Virus record (IMG/VR): IMGVR_UViG_3300032006_000021
Location: 1-42,946 of that record
Length of the DNA: 42,946 nucleotides
Source: a virus
Strand: one strand, 5' to 3'
The position numbers were made by a program, and so were the translations under genes. This document shows positions 12,866 to 23,571 of this stretch, piece by piece; within the stretch, counting starts at the first letter, position 1; each line of letters starts with the position of its first letter. The notes below the pieces were generated by a model that did no database searches, had not been told where the DNA came from, and saw only the letters and a program-made list of their open reading frames with translations.

Positions 12866-15800
12866 CGCCTGGCCCCCGCTCGACCGATCCGCCGCCGTCG
12901 TGGTTCACGACCACTGAAGATCCGACGCATGTTGTTGAGCCGTTCACCCAGCGCCTTGGTGATCCGTGGCACCTTGCGTGGCCGATACGGTCGACCGAGA
13001 CGCTTCTGAGTTCGCTCGGCTTCCATGTTGCTGCGGCGTAGGGCTTCCTGCTTGATGAGGCTTTCGATCTCCCTGATGCCACGACCGTTGGCCTGGAGGA
13101 TCTTCAGTTCATCAGACTTCAACGGTTCCTCGAAGCTTGGGTTGGTCAACTGCCAAGCGATGGCACCCAGGTACAGATCCGGTACGTTCGCCACAGGGTT
13201 GGACATCACATCTTTGGTGACGACCGATAACTGCTCGCGCAACTGCTGCACGGTTTGTTCGTCACCCGCTTGAGCGGCCTCGAGCATCTTTTCGCGGGCG
13301 GGCATGTAGGTCATCGACCTCCACTTGTTCAGGACCATCAGTTCCTGTTTGCCGTCCTCGTCGAGCAGGTGCTGGGTGTGGCTCAACAGGTATTGCCGAC
13401 CGTTGGCGTTCCGCACCGTTTTGGGCAACTGCAACCGGAACGCAGCCGCGTCTGCCCGCTCATTCTCCATCGCCATCCAGTGCCGGTCTTGCATGCCCCG
13501 CTGACTCACCCGCAGGAACCGTTGCAGCACGGGAGTCGACCGGAGGACCGTGGTCGTTTTGAATTGCTCTTCGGTATCGTCAAACGCATCGCCCAGGATT
13601 GGGCCGGTGAACGGGTGAACGACCGTGTTGATAATCCCCGTCTTCTTGATCGTCCAGGCGAGCATCTTGCGGTTCGATTCCCATCCCCCGGCTTCCCAGT
13701 GTGACCGGGGAATAATGTCGCCCTTGTAGAACCGGTCGCGTGGATTCATTCCGGTTGCGTACTGCCGCCAAGCGTCTGCGATATCAATGTACGGGTTCAG
13801 GTTGGGACGCATATTGGTGTCGATGGACTCAAGCAGATCCTGCAACGCTGCCGGTGATGTACCTGCCTCCGTCTCCACATCGGTTGTCGCTTCCACAACA
13901 GCGTCCATGGCGTTGCCCCACATCTGGGCGAGGAAACTGCGAGTCTCGTCACGCGGGATCGTGAGTCCCACGGCGTGCCGTTTCCCATCGACCTGCGTCG
14001 TCCCCAACGGGATCACGTCGTAGTTGTCGACGAAGTACCGGGAGAACAACTTGTACCACTCTTGCAGTTCGTCACCGACAGGTCCGAGAAACCCAAGCGC
14101 CCCGTACCCTGCCATCTTCACGACCGTCGTCGGTGCCAGGGTCCACACCACCTGGTGCATGATCCACGCCGCACGGGTCTTCGGCTGGTCACCCTTCAGC
14201 AACTGGTAGTCCCGGTGCAGTGAGTTCCATCGCACCTTCGAGTACATCCACATGAAGTTGGTCAGGGTGGTGACCAACCCCCGCTGCATGAAGTCGGGTG
14301 TCCCCGTGTCCTTCCTGGTCATCAAGGCTCGCTGGCGGGTATCGACGCCCCGCTGCTTCATCAGGTTGTAACCGGTCATCTTTCCGGCGAGTTCCTGGGC
14401 CTCGGCATAGGACTTCAATCGTTCCGCACCGAGAACCTCAAACGCATGCAGCATGTGGCCCCATGCTGGCAGTACCTTTGACTTGAACTTCTCCAGCATC
14501 GAGGGGTCGTCGAGTTCACGCAGACGCTTGATTTCTTTGGCCGCTCGTTCTCGCGGTGACAAATCCGCTTCCAAAAAACCGGGAAGCATTTGTCCTGTCT
14601 GTGATTCGATGTCGGTCAACGGAATCGCATAAGCGTGTTCGTCCATCATCTCTTCGATTTGTTTTTTCACCTCCTCGCTCGCTTGACCTCTCGCAAATTG
14701 TCTGGCTGGACCGGCCTTCAACGCACCTCCGCTCAAGAATTGGGCCACCCTCCCCCAACCCATCAGCTTGTGACGTTCCTTGAGAATATCGAGAAGGCCA
14801 ATTCGCATTTTCCGGCCCATTGCCTCAGCCTGAGCCACCTCTATTTGGTTGGGTTCCCGACCGTGTGTATCCCGAATGTCTTGCAAATGTGCCTGGGCCG
14901 TTTCGTATTCCAACCGTTTCGACTGAGCACCGAGGTTCCGGTGTGTCCGCTGTACGTCCTTCAACCAGTTCCCGGCGATAAAGGAAGGGTTGTACGTCAC
15001 AAATAGCGGATGGAATCTCTTGTACACCTGCGAACTCAACAGGCCGGAAATGCTCTGCAGCGTTCCGATGTCGTGCTGCATGAACATCTTCACGATTGCC
15101 TTGTCGACGGAGTAATACTTCATGTCTCCATCGCGGAGCACTTTCAGGATCTCCCGATTTGGATCTTGTGGTGGGTCGGGTTCCCGCAGGGTTCCCTTGG
15201 GGCCTGGCTCCGGTTTCAGTTCCTCAAACTCTTCGTCGAAATACTTTTCCATCCATTCGACAATGCTTTTCTTTGTCCCGTTGATCTGGTTGAAGCGGTG
15301 CAGCGTCACCATCTTCAGCATCGTCGCGTTGAACGGGTTGGCTATCTCGCCAAAAGTACCGACCTGCTTCTCCAGCATCGGACTGATTCGCTCGTCGGTG
15401 GTGATGTACTTCAGCACCAGAAACGTCGAGTAGTTGTCGATGTTCTCGCGAAGACCACCTGGTCCCTCGACCTTGTCGCGGTTGTAGACTCCCGCCTCGA
15501 CGGCGTTCTCAACAATCGGAAACACGATTTCACGGTGCCACCGCAACGACATCTCTTCGAGAAGCTCGAATTGCGTCATCGTGCTGCCATTGATCGGATG
15601 CGTAATCTCGGCGCTCAGGTTTCGCTGGAGTTGGTTTATCGCTTCCGCAGCCGTTTCGGCGGTGGTCCCCAAGGGGTTGAAGAACTCGGATCGCTCCATG
15701 ATGACCCGGAGCATCATCGTGTACTCACCAAACTGATCCATCGACACGCCAGCCGCCTGCAACGGTTCCACGATCTCGCGTTGCGTCCGCATCACCAGGG

Positions 15801-18800
15801 CATGGACAGGGGCGTCGACCGTGAACAACTCGTCCAGCAGCGCCTCGAAGTTTCGGGACTCCTTGACCGAAGCACCCCGGTCCCGTGCTCGCTTCGCCAA
15901 CTTCTTGCCAGGTGCAAACCGATCGAGGATGCCTTGGGTCGCAAACTGAACAAGCGTGTCCCACCCGCTCATGCGAGCGCCCTCGCGTGCCGCTGCGACC
16001 GAAAGCAACGCCTCCTCGCTGCTCTGGAACCCCGCCAGCACTCGCCCGCTTCGGTGTTTCAGCAACTTCTCGGAGTCACCGGCCAGCAAGTCCTGCAGTT
16101 CCTGGTACTCCTTGAGGAACTCAGGTTTTCGCGAAACGTATGCCATGAACCCCCGCCAGAATTCGGGGGCGCGGTCCTTCAACTCCTTCGGCGCGACCAG
16201 CAGAACGCTCAACGCCTGGGCGAAGAGTTCTTTGTCCTCATGCCGGTAGTTGCGGTACGCATCCGTCGCAGTCGATTCGTCATACGGTGTCCACCAGTAC
16301 GACAGTTCGATCAACTCCTCCCGCAGGCTGTTTTGGCTGAGTAGTTCCCGCTTGCGGACTTCCTCTGCTATTAACTCGTGATACTGCTTAAGGATTTCCT
16401 CCTCGGAGGCAGACAACGGCTGGCCTGTACTTGCAGACTCAACTGCACTTTGCAGTTTCGGAATGTCATGCGGCACCACTCCACTGAGTGCAGCTTTTAC
16501 AACGGAATGTTTTGTTTCATTCGGCAGTTGCTTGAACCACTTCATCAGAACTGGGTGGATGTCGGTGTCTTTCGACGCACGAAAGATGTCGACAATGTCT
16601 TTTGCCGTAAATCCGTACTCGTCAGCGATCTCCTGTTCGATATCGGGGTTCGTCAGCAGTCGCCTGGCTTCCTTCCGTAGACGTGCTTTCTCGCTGGCAT
16701 CCAACGGAGCAGGACCGCCGATCGTGCCAGCCAAGTAATCGGACGTGTACTTCTGCAGACCCCTGAGTCTCCCCAGGATGTTCCCGCGTTCCGTAGTGGC
16801 TTCACCCAACGCATCGTCGTGGGGCAGGTAGTCGATGAGGTGACCAATCTCGTGGGCAAGGATCTGGGTGGCTTCCATGATGTTTTTGGCATACGCCGGA
16901 TTCATCAGGATCGCGGCAGAAGTCAGTTGGCCATCGGCTCCCTTGAACATCCCCGCCACCACTCTCAGCCGCTCACTCATTTCGGGGGCGCGCCCCTCGA
17001 GCAGGTTGGTGGCTAGCTCGACGAGTTCCGGCAACGCAAACCCGTACAGTTCCAACGCCTCGCCGGTGCCAAACTCTGCGGTGGCGGGGCCGGTGTCGAC
17101 ATCCTGTTGACCGTACTCGCCAGGTGCTCCACCGCGTGCGGCTGCGCCTTCCTCGTCTGCTGCGGTCGGGGCTTCCGCTGCAACAGGTTCCGCCGCAACC
17201 GGACCCTCGACAACCGGAGCCGCTGCCGGTTGCCCAACCGGGGGTTGCATCGTCTCCATCCCCGCAACCCCCCCCATACCGACGGTGCCGAACCGTTGGA
17301 TAGGTTGCCCTTCCATTTCGGCCTGTCCGATCGCCTCCAACTGCTGGACTGCGGGTTGCAGGCCCAGTGTCGCCTCCCCCGTCACGATCGCCCGCAGGGA
17401 ATCCTGGTACTCGGTGATCGTCTCGGAACCCTCACCCTCGGCCAGCGCCGTTCCCGTCAGTCGCTTGAACTCGTCGTTGGAGACCTCCGACGCCTGGCTC
17501 AACTCCCTCGCCGCTGACGGGTACTCCAGCAACAACTGCTGGGGTGTTCGGCGTTGACCGGATTCGGTCTCCGGTACACCGGCCACCTGGACCCGAATGG
17601 TGTTCAACTCCTCCAGCGTGATCCCCTCGCGAAGGATTGCTTCGCCCGGGTTGTCCTCGGCCAGGAGCATCTCCAAACGATACAGAAGTCCCTTGAACAC
17701 CTGTGACGTGCCCGGGGCATTCCCCTCGGCTACCACGACCTGGGCGACTTCAGCCACCTGTGTCTTGAATTCTTCGGGGGCCGCAGCAACCTGCGCATCG
17801 ACTTCCTGCAACATCCGTTCGGCTTCCGGCCTGACCGCCGCACGGTGGCTCCCCTTGCTGGGATCGAAGTCCACTTCCTCGCCATCGATCACAACGGTGT
17901 TCGGCAACCGCTGTCGAATGCCCGGGTCGAGCTTGTTGTAGTTCCCGCGACTCTGGCTGTTCAGGAACTTTTCGAGGCGCTGTCGCGGCGTGTCCATGCC
18001 TTTCGCGTATCGTGATGCGTTGGGCAATGCGAAGGCAGCACCGAAGGCCCCGAAGGCCAGGGACTCGGAAGCGAGTTGGCTCCAGGCGGCTTTGACGACC
18101 TCTGGGTCGTCGCTGAAAATGCGTTGAATTACACCATAGTCTTCGGACAGTCCCGTGAGACCATGCAGCAGTTCATCGAATCGTTCTTCCTCAAGTTCAC
18201 CCAACATGCCGGTCCAGCCAATACGTTCTCGCGTCTGCTGGATCTTCTGGAGTGTCGCTCCCGGTTTATTTAACCGATCGGCAATAATCGTGTTTTTCAG
18301 CGCCCGAATTCCCGGCATGCGGCTCAAGGCTTTTGCCGTCATTCCCCCTGCAAATTCGCTGCTTAAGGTAATCCATGCGGAAAGCGGACCCTGCCAAAGT
18401 GCGTTTGCGAATGCTTCGTCGTCACCAGCAAATGCATTTTCGACCGCTTGTCTCGTTGTCGCGTCGGCCACTCGCCACGGATTCATCGCGGTAAGTGCTG
18501 CACCGCCAACAGCGAGTCCCGCCACCTCCCCAACGCCGCGTGTTGCCGCCATCGCTGCCCTGGCCGTTCCGCGTTTGCCAACGGCTTTGAGAACACGGCG
18601 CTTGACCATCTTCTCTGCAACTTCGGTCATGGTTTTGCGGACCATCGCTCGTCCGCCTGCCATCGCACCACCTGTCGCATAAAGCTCCGCTGCGTAACCA
18701 GGCATCTCCAAGAGAATGTCGTAGAAGTTGTCGAGGATTCCCAAGTCGCCTTGGCGTTGGGCTTCCGCCGTTGCCGCCGCAAATAACTTTGCGTCACTTT

Positions 18801-19221
18801 TCCAATATTCGCCACGTTGGAATCTTTCCGTCGCGCGAAATAGTTCCATTGCTGACGATGCACTGAGGAATCCGCCAAGAAACGGAACACGTTGCGCACC
18901 TCGCCACGTCCTCTCGGACAACTCGTTTTCACGTTCTCGAAAACCGACGACCTCGTCGGCCACGAGCGAGAAAAACCTGTCTCTGTCCTCGACCTGTTCG
19001 TCTCGGGTGTACCGATTCAACTCCTCATCGCTACCGATCAGTCCTGAAGCCGGAAGTGATCGCAACGCCCAATCGGGAATCGGGTCGACTTCCTCCACCG
19101 GTGCTGGCGCTTCACGGTAGGTTTCGGGTGGCGGGAGATCGGGTGCAACAACCCGGGTTGGTTCTGGCAGGTCTCCCAAGCCGTCGTCTGCGTATTCCCA
19201 CCAAGGTCGTCCCTCGGGCAT
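12862..19221 (-). CDS. Giant ejected internal virion protein with zincin motif (polyvalent protein)
   Basis: At 2119 aa this is by far the largest gene. It lies last in the late series, where podoviruses encode proteins ejected with DNA. The N-terminal 400 residues contain Ala/Gly-rich hydrophobic stretches (GYAAELYATGGAMAGGRAM). Residues 640-690 are a low-complexity Ala/Pro/Glu linker. HEIGHLIDYLPH at 790 is an HExxH zincin motif, so a metalloprotease is predicted. A later region (about 1570-1690: LPAWGHMLHAFEVLGAERLKS then RGLVTTLTNFMWMYSK) resembles large-polyvalent-protein domains such as LPD38. The stop overlaps that of the convergent FGE-fold gene by 3 bp. Confidence 0.8.
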   Translation of the reverse strand: MPEGRPWWEYADDGLGDLPEPTRVVAPDLPPPETYREAPAPVEEVDPIPDWALRSLPASGLIGSDEELNRYTRDEQVEDRDRFFSLVADEVVGFRERENELSERTWRGAQRVPFLGGFLSASSAMELFRATERFQRGEYWKSDAKLFAAATAEAQRQGDLGILDNFYDILLEMPGYAAELYATGGAMAGGRAMVRKTMTEVAEKMVKRRVLKAVGKRGTARAAMAATRGVGEVAGLAVGGAALTAMNPWRVADATTRQAVENAFAGDDEAFANALWQGPLSAWITLSSEFAGGMTAKALSRMPGIRALKNTIIADRLNKPGATLQKIQQTRERIGWTGMLGELEEERFDELLHGLTGLSEDYGVIQRIFSDDPEVVKAAWSQLASESLAFGAFGAAFALPNASRYAKGMDTPRQRLEKFLNSQSRGNYNKLDPGIRQRLPNTVVIDGEEVDFDPSKGSHRAAVRPEAERMLQEVDAQVAAAPEEFKTQVAEVAQVVVAEGNAPGTSQVFKGLLYRLEMLLAEDNPGEAILREGITLEELNTIRVQVAGVPETESGQRRTPQQLLLEYPSAARELSQASEVSNDEFKRLTGTALAEGEGSETITEYQDSLRAIVTGEATLGLQPAVQQLEAIGQAEMEGQPIQRFGTVGMGGVAGMETMQPPVGQPAAAPVVEGPVAAEPVAAEAPTAADEEGAAARGGAPGEYGQQDVDTGPATAEFGTGEALELYGFALPELVELATNLLEGRAPEMSERLRVVAGMFKGADGQLTSAAILMNPAYAKNIMEATQILAHEIGHLIDYLPHDDALGEATTERGNILGRLRGLQKYTSDYLAGTIGGPAPLDASEKARLRKEARRLLTNPDIEQEIADEYGFTAKDIVDIFRASKDTDIHPVLMKWFKQLPNETKHSVVKAALSGVVPHDIPKLQSAVESASTGQPLSASEEEILKQYHELIAEEVRKRELLSQNSLREELIELSYWWTPYDESTATDAYRNYRHEDKELFAQALSVLLVAPKELKDRAPEFWRGFMAYVSRKPEFLKEYQELQDLLAGDSEKLLKHRSGRVLAGFQSSEEALLSVAAAREGARMSGWDTLVQFATQGILDRFAPGKKLAKRARDRGASVKESRNFEALLDELFTVDAPVHALVMRTQREIVEPLQAAGVSMDQFGEYTMMLRVIMERSEFFNPLGTTAETAAEAINQLQRNLSAEITHPINGSTMTQFELLEEMSLRWHREIVFPIVENAVEAGVYNRDKVEGPGGLRENIDNYSTFLVLKYITTDERISPMLEKQVGTFGEIANPFNATMLKMVTLHRFNQINGTKKSIVEWMEKYFDEEFEELKPEPGPKGTLREPDPPQDPNREILKVLRDGDMKYYSVDKAIVKMFMQHDIGTLQSISGLLSSQVYKRFHPLFVTYNPSFIAGNWLKDVQRTHRNLGAQSKRLEYETAQAHLQDIRDTHGREPNQIEVAQAEAMGRKMRIGLLDILKERHKLMGWGRVAQFLSGGALKAGPARQFARGQASEEVKKQIEEMMDEHAYAIPLTDIESQTGQMLPGFLEADLSPRERAAKEIKRLRELDDPSMLEKFKSKVLPAWGHMLHAFEVLGAERLKSYAEAQELAGKMTGYNLMKQRGVDTRQRALMTRKDTGTPDFMQRGLVTTLTNFMWMYSKVRWNSLHRDYQLLKGDQPKTRAAWIMHQVVWTLAPTTVVKMAGYGALGFLGPVGDELQEWYKLFSRYFVDNYDVIPLGTTQVDGKRHAVGLTIPRDETRSFLAQMWGNAMDAVVEATTDVETEAGTSPAALQDLLESIDTNMRPNLNPYIDIADAWRQYATGMNPRDRFYKGDIIPRSHWEAGGWESNRKMLAWTIKKTGIINTVVHPFTGPILGDAFDDTEEQFKTTTVLRSTPVLQRFLRVSQRGMQDRHWMAMENERADAAAFRLQLPKTVRNANGRQYLLSHTQHLLDEDGKQELMVLNKWRSMTYMPAREKMLEAAQAGDEQTVQQLREQLSVVTKDVMSNPVANVPDLYLGAIAWQLTNPSFEEPLKSDELKILQANGRGIREIESLIKQEALRRSNMEAERTQKRLGRPYRPRKVPRITKALGERLNNMRRIFSGREPRRRRIGRAGARR

Positions 19222-19231
19222 CGCGTCACCA

Positions 19232-21412
19232 TTACCTTACAGGTTGGGCCGGAAAACCAGGCACCGGAGGTTGTGTCTGACCGTGATGCCGCAGCAAGTA
19301 ACTTCTTCGGGCTGCGTCGATCGCAAACTGGGTCACGACAAAGATTCCGTCTCGCGGAGTCAGGAACACATCACCGGGACGAATGGGTGGAAAAGTGGCA
19401 TACCGGCCTGACGTGCCCACACCAGCAACACGCGATTCAAATGTTCTTTGATCCATGATTGGCAGATTGGCGATATCCGGTCTCTCGCCTGGGGGAGTTG
19501 CACGCACCGCCGCTGCGGCGACTTTGGTGACAAAATCACGCTTCCGATCGAACACGTCATTCGTCTTAAAGAACTGTCGCAGTTCTTTCTGTGTGAATAA
19601 CCCTTTTCCCGTGGCGAGTTTGTGCGCTCGGTCTGGGTCGGTTTTGAACATTTTGCGAAGCACATCGGGTATACGTTCTGTTGGTATCTGGTCTGGGTCG
19701 GTGAAACCGCCCCCCCCCGCGTATCCGCCAATGGTCTGTCTCGCCTTGTCGTCGAATTCCTTAATGTTTTTCTGCAGGAGTTTCGCTTCCTCAGTTGCCA
19801 TAAGCGGGCCAACCATCGCCGTGTCGGGAGTCTTCCCAAAATCTTCGGCCTTACGCCCCGATCGAACGTAACGCTGGAACAAGTCCATCAGTCCGGTCTG
19901 CTGTCGCCCCTCTGATCCAAGCAGTTCCGTCAAACCACGATGAGTGGCGGCACCGGTTTCAGATTCAAAATGCGCGGCACGTTCATGCTTTCTGTTTTTG
20001 GGATCGTAGGCTACTTGCTTGCCGTCTACTGAAATGATTTCTCCCGGGCGAGGTGTTCTGCCCGCACCACGAATCTTTTGTATTGCAATGCCGCGTGCTT
20101 CCTCTTGGACCTGGATCATTTCTGGTGACCGGATCGGCTCCACCCGCTCAGGCGGCAACGGCGCTGGTTGCGTTGGAAGAGTTGGAGTAGTCGGCATTGC
20201 CTGTCGTGGCGTAACCGCAGCCCCCGGTTGTTGACCCAGACCCGGTGCCGGTTGAGCCGGACGAGGCAATTGCGGTTGGGCAGGTACACCGACGCCAACG
20301 GGTGCCGGACTGCCAATCAGGGAAGAAAAGCCAGGGTACTGGGATTTGACCCATTCCTCTGCATCGTGGCGAGTGGGTCGCGGCGGAATCCTGGCCGGGA
20401 CCATTATCGACCCTTTACCCAGTGGATACCCCTGAGCCCGTAACTCCTCTGAAGTTAGTGGGCGATAATACTTTCCGTTCCGTTCAATTGTCCCAACCTG
20501 ATTCGGTTCATACTTCGCCTCTTCCCCGTACCGCTTTTCCCAATCGGTCGTCATGATGTTATGACGGTTGTCGATATATCCCTGGAGCGTGTTGGCATCC
20601 TTCATAATCTCCATCGGAGTTCGGGTTCCCGGCGTCGTGCCCGTCCCGCCTCTGGGACGAATATCGAAGTGGTGAACCTTCCCCTTTGGGTCCATCCAGA
20701 GTCTGTATGCCGGATTACCATTCGCATCCGTGACAGTGATTTCATGTTTATTGTATTGCTCCTGCGGATTCGTCCCTGGAGTCGCCTCCCCCTCTTCTTG
20801 CAGAATGCGAGAAATCTCGCCCACGACTGCTGATTCATTAAATTTAAAATCAGAATTTCGAATGCGGTCCCAGATGGGTTGGAGACGCGATTGGACGCGA
20901 GCGTTGTGGTGCTCTTTCCCCATCAACCTGTTGCGTAACGTGTTTTCCGCTTGCCGCTTGACCGCCTGTGGGCTACCAAACAGGTCATACGCGGCTTTCG
21001 CACGACTGGCGTTTCCGAGATTGTTGACCATCGCATCGACCTGCCGTCGATCCAACGATCCGATATATGCCCCACGCTGCTCCTCGTTCAGGTGCGGGTA
21101 CAACTGCTGGATGTACGGGTCCAGCGCAGGGATCATCGCCTGGGTGAACTCGGTATCCTTCTGCAGCTGCTGCGCAGCCTGGCTCTCGATGAACCCCTGC
21201 CGCTGGGCAAACTGGGCCTGCTGCTGCCACATGTTGCCGATCGACATCCCGAGATTCGAACCGGCCTGAAACCCGCTCATCAGAGCGTTGGTCTTCATCT
21301 GGTTCGATCGGGCGTTGTACTCAGCCAACCACTGGTTGTAACGGCCCTGTCCCGCCGCTTGCGCAACCTGGGCTATGCCGACAATGCTCGGATAACTTTC
21401 AACTACCGGCAC
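19232..21412 (-). CDS. Internal virion / ejection protein, 726 aa
   Basis: The N-terminal 110 residues are Gln/Ala/Asn-rich and helical (GRYNQWLAEYNARSNQMK, QQQAQFAQRQGF), like DNA-ejection channel proteins. The central part has a Pro/Gln-rich linker (about 370-430), and the C-terminal third is basic and soluble. No enzyme motif is evident. It sits between the 562-aa and 2119-aa proteins with 9-10 bp spacing, so the three probably form an ejected complex similar in place to T7 gp14-gp15-gp16. That comparison is positional, not by sequence. Confidence 0.6.
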   Translation of the reverse strand: MPVVESYPSIVGIAQVAQAAGQGRYNQWLAEYNARSNQMKTNALMSGFQAGSNLGMSIGNMWQQQAQFAQRQGFIESQAAQQLQKDTEFTQAMIPALDPYIQQLYPHLNEEQRGAYIGSLDRRQVDAMVNNLGNASRAKAAYDLFGSPQAVKRQAENTLRNRLMGKEHHNARVQSRLQPIWDRIRNSDFKFNESAVVGEISRILQEEGEATPGTNPQEQYNKHEITVTDANGNPAYRLWMDPKGKVHHFDIRPRGGTGTTPGTRTPMEIMKDANTLQGYIDNRHNIMTTDWEKRYGEEAKYEPNQVGTIERNGKYYRPLTSEELRAQGYPLGKGSIMVPARIPPRPTRHDAEEWVKSQYPGFSSLIGSPAPVGVGVPAQPQLPRPAQPAPGLGQQPGAAVTPRQAMPTTPTLPTQPAPLPPERVEPIRSPEMIQVQEEARGIAIQKIRGAGRTPRPGEIISVDGKQVAYDPKNRKHERAAHFESETGAATHRGLTELLGSEGRQQTGLMDLFQRYVRSGRKAEDFGKTPDTAMVGPLMATEEAKLLQKNIKEFDDKARQTIGGYAGGGGFTDPDQIPTERIPDVLRKMFKTDPDRAHKLATGKGLFTQKELRQFFKTNDVFDRKRDFVTKVAAAAVRATPPGERPDIANLPIMDQRTFESRVAGVGTSGRYATFPPIRPGDVFLTPRDGIFVVTQFAIDAARRSYLLRHHGQTQPPVPGFPAQPVR

Positions 21413-21421
21413 GGGATGCTC

Positions 21422-23107
21422 CTACCACGGTACCCAATCTGTAACTGCGTCCCAAGTATCTTCAAGAAAGTCACCAATATCATCGAGGACATTTCCGCCC
21501 GCAGCCGCAACGGACCCAAGCACCCCACCTGCCACAGCGCCAATTGGTCCTAATGCGCTGAACAACAGCGGCGTGGCAACTCCCAGAGCAGTACCCAACA
21601 ACGCACTGGTCGTCGTACTCGGTGCCTCGGGAACCGCAGCCCCCGCACCGCCCTCGCCAAACGCCTGGTACAGGTTCGCGTACTCCATCGGATGCATCGT
21701 GCGGTATTGGATCGAGTTCAACGCATTGACGATTCCGCCAATGCCCTGCTGGTACGTCTGGATTTTCCTGCCCGTGATCGCGTCCTGAACATTCAAATAA
21801 TCCTGCATCGACTGCTCGCCTGCACCACGCATCATCGCGTCGTACACGGTGGTCCCGGTCATGCCGCGGGATGCCAGGCCCGCTCGACCTCGACCGACGT
21901 TTCGCAGGTAGTTCTTGGCGACTTCCTGCATGGCTCCGCGACCGTAATCCTGAATCATGTCCATCGAGCCGAGGAAGCCCTGGTTGGCCAGGTTCAGAAT
22001 GTCAGCAGCTTGGGTCCGCGTTTGAAACTCGGCGCGTTGGCTATGGTCCTCGCCCATCTGGGCCAATGCTGGCGCGCGAAAATCTTCATGTTTTTCCTGC
22101 AACCACGACGCCGGTTGCGTCGCCATGAAATCCAGAATGTCCTGATCACTTTTTACGTCCCATCCTTCACGTTCGCGGAACGTGCCTTCTGTCGCGCCGG
22201 GAACCGACCAGTTGTGTTCGGCTCGCAACGACCTGATTATCTGGTCATTCGTGTAATCGGTGAATGTGCGACGGTCGCCTGGCACTGGATACTGTGGTTC
22301 CGGCAGGTTGAAACCGGGGTTGTATGAGTACCCCCCGCCTTGATTCATCCCCCAACCGCCAAAAAGGTTTTGGTAAGTCAACGGCATGTCAGTCGTCCCC
22401 GCACCTGTCGTGCCTGTTAGGCCAACAACCGAATCGTCGGTCGTCGTCACATCGGTGACTGGCGTGTCACCGGTGGTTGTCACCTCGGTCGCTGTTCCGC
22501 CGGTGGTGTCGGTGATTGTCGTATCGCCAACTGTGGTTTCACCGGTCGTCGTGTCCGTCGTTGCGTCACCGACGGTTGTCGTGGCGTCTGGACTCTCACC
22601 CGCTGTCAGCGACGATTGAGATGGAGTCGTTCTGTAGACAAACCCAACATCGCCTTGGCGCACAATGTCGACCATCGACCCTGTGCGCGGGTCGAAATAT
22701 CGTTGCGCACTATCCGGCCCATAACTCATGTCAGTGTTTATCCGGCCAGCAGTGGTCGGCCCGCTTACACTGGCGTGTTCAGGTGCTGCTCCAATATGCA
22801 CCAACCCGTAAGGGTGATGCAGAGTGCCCCCGGGCGAAGTGAAACCCGATCTGTTTCCCTGGCCACCCCACGACATCCACTCCTCGCCTTGGAAAAGCAA
22901 AGGCTGAAACGTCGAACCCGAAAACGCGGGGTGTGTTTCCAAGGCTTGTTCGACATCCCCGAAGTACGAGGGGCCGAGATACCCACCTCCCTGGTCGCTC
23001 GATTGTGGCCACAACGTCCCCAACCGTTGCGATGACCAGTCAAGTTGGTTTTGGAGTGACGGGTCGTTTGTCTGCAACCAATCGTTCCAATTGCGTTCAA
23101 ATGCCAT
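21422..23107 (-). CDS. Virion protein with Thr-rich linker, probably internal/ejected, 561 aa
   Basis: An N-terminal aromatic-rich region (ERNWNDWLQTNDPSL) is followed by a long Thr/Val/Asp/Gly low-complexity linker (about 170-240). A Gln/Ala-rich helical part comes next (GSMDMIQDYGRGAM, QDYLNVQDAITGRKIQ), then a hydrophobic Ala/Gly stretch (TSALLGTALGVATPLLFSALGPIG) near the end. The latter could insert in membranes. The ATG at 23107 overlaps the upstream TGA (TGATG); a GTG one codon earlier is the alternative. Probably an ejection protein or tail component. Confidence 0.55.
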   Translation of the reverse strand: MAFERNWNDWLQTNDPSLQNQLDWSSQRLGTLWPQSSDQGGGYLGPSYFGDVEQALETHPAFSGSTFQPLLFQGEEWMSWGGQGNRSGFTSPGGTLHHPYGLVHIGAAPEHASVSGPTTAGRINTDMSYGPDSAQRYFDPRTGSMVDIVRQGDVGFVYRTTPSQSSLTAGESPDATTTVGDATTDTTTGETTVGDTTITDTTGGTATEVTTTGDTPVTDVTTTDDSVVGLTGTTGAGTTDMPLTYQNLFGGWGMNQGGGYSYNPGFNLPEPQYPVPGDRRTFTDYTNDQIIRSLRAEHNWSVPGATEGTFREREGWDVKSDQDILDFMATQPASWLQEKHEDFRAPALAQMGEDHSQRAEFQTRTQAADILNLANQGFLGSMDMIQDYGRGAMQEVAKNYLRNVGRGRAGLASRGMTGTTVYDAMMRGAGEQSMQDYLNVQDAITGRKIQTYQQGIGGIVNALNSIQYRTMHPMEYANLYQAFGEGGAGAAVPEAPSTTTSALLGTALGVATPLLFSALGPIGAVAGGVLGSVAAAGGNVLDDIGDFLEDTWDAVTDWVPW

Positions 23108-23424
23108 CACGCACCCCCGTCATTGATCGTCAAATCGATCTGGTTCAACTGGTCCTCGATCTCCAGGCGTGCCGCATCGACGGCTGCGTCCTTCGCGGCC
23201 CGAATCCCCGCCGCTCTGATCACGTCCTTGATGTAATCCATGATCCGGTGGATCGTGAATTCGATTTCCGATTCGGGGTTCGGGATCTCGTTTTCGTCTT
23301 CATCAAGGATCGTCGCTTCGTACTCGTACTGTGCCGCGAACGCAGCCGGGGCATCACCCGCCATGTCGTCGGGAAATTCGATCGTGATGTCCTTGTCCCA
23401 GGCACTGATCGTGATCTGGCCCAT
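23107..23424 (-). CDS. Small acidic protein in virion cluster, 105 aa
   Basis: A beta-rich N-terminal part (MGQITISAWDKDITIEFPDD) is followed by acidic and helical segments (DYIKDVIRAAGIRAAKDAAV). No family recognised. It sits between the tail fibre and the ejection proteins and is translationally coupled to the latter. It may be a chaperone or minor structural protein. About 145 non-coding bases separate it from the fibre gene. Confidence 0.55.
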   Translation of the reverse strand: MGQITISAWDKDITIEFPDDMAGDAPAAFAAQYEYEATILDEDENEIPNPESEIEFTIHRIMDYIKDVIRAAGIRAAKDAAVDAARLEIEDQLNQIDLTINDGGA

Positions 23425-23571
23425 CGTTTAGCTCCACACCGAAATATGTCTTGTGTGACCCTCGACATTCATCTCAAAACACCTTCATTTTGCGAAAGCA
23501 GAATGGTGGCCAGCACAAGAAATTGAACGACGACCACTGTCTTTGCAGATAAGAGTTCATGACCCACTGGT

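Noticed and set aside
15010-16344. Long plus-strand open frame (444 codons) opposite the giant gene
   Set aside because: It is a shadow of the minus-strand codon structure, with no family motif or binding site, and would lie entirely antisense to a clear coding gene.
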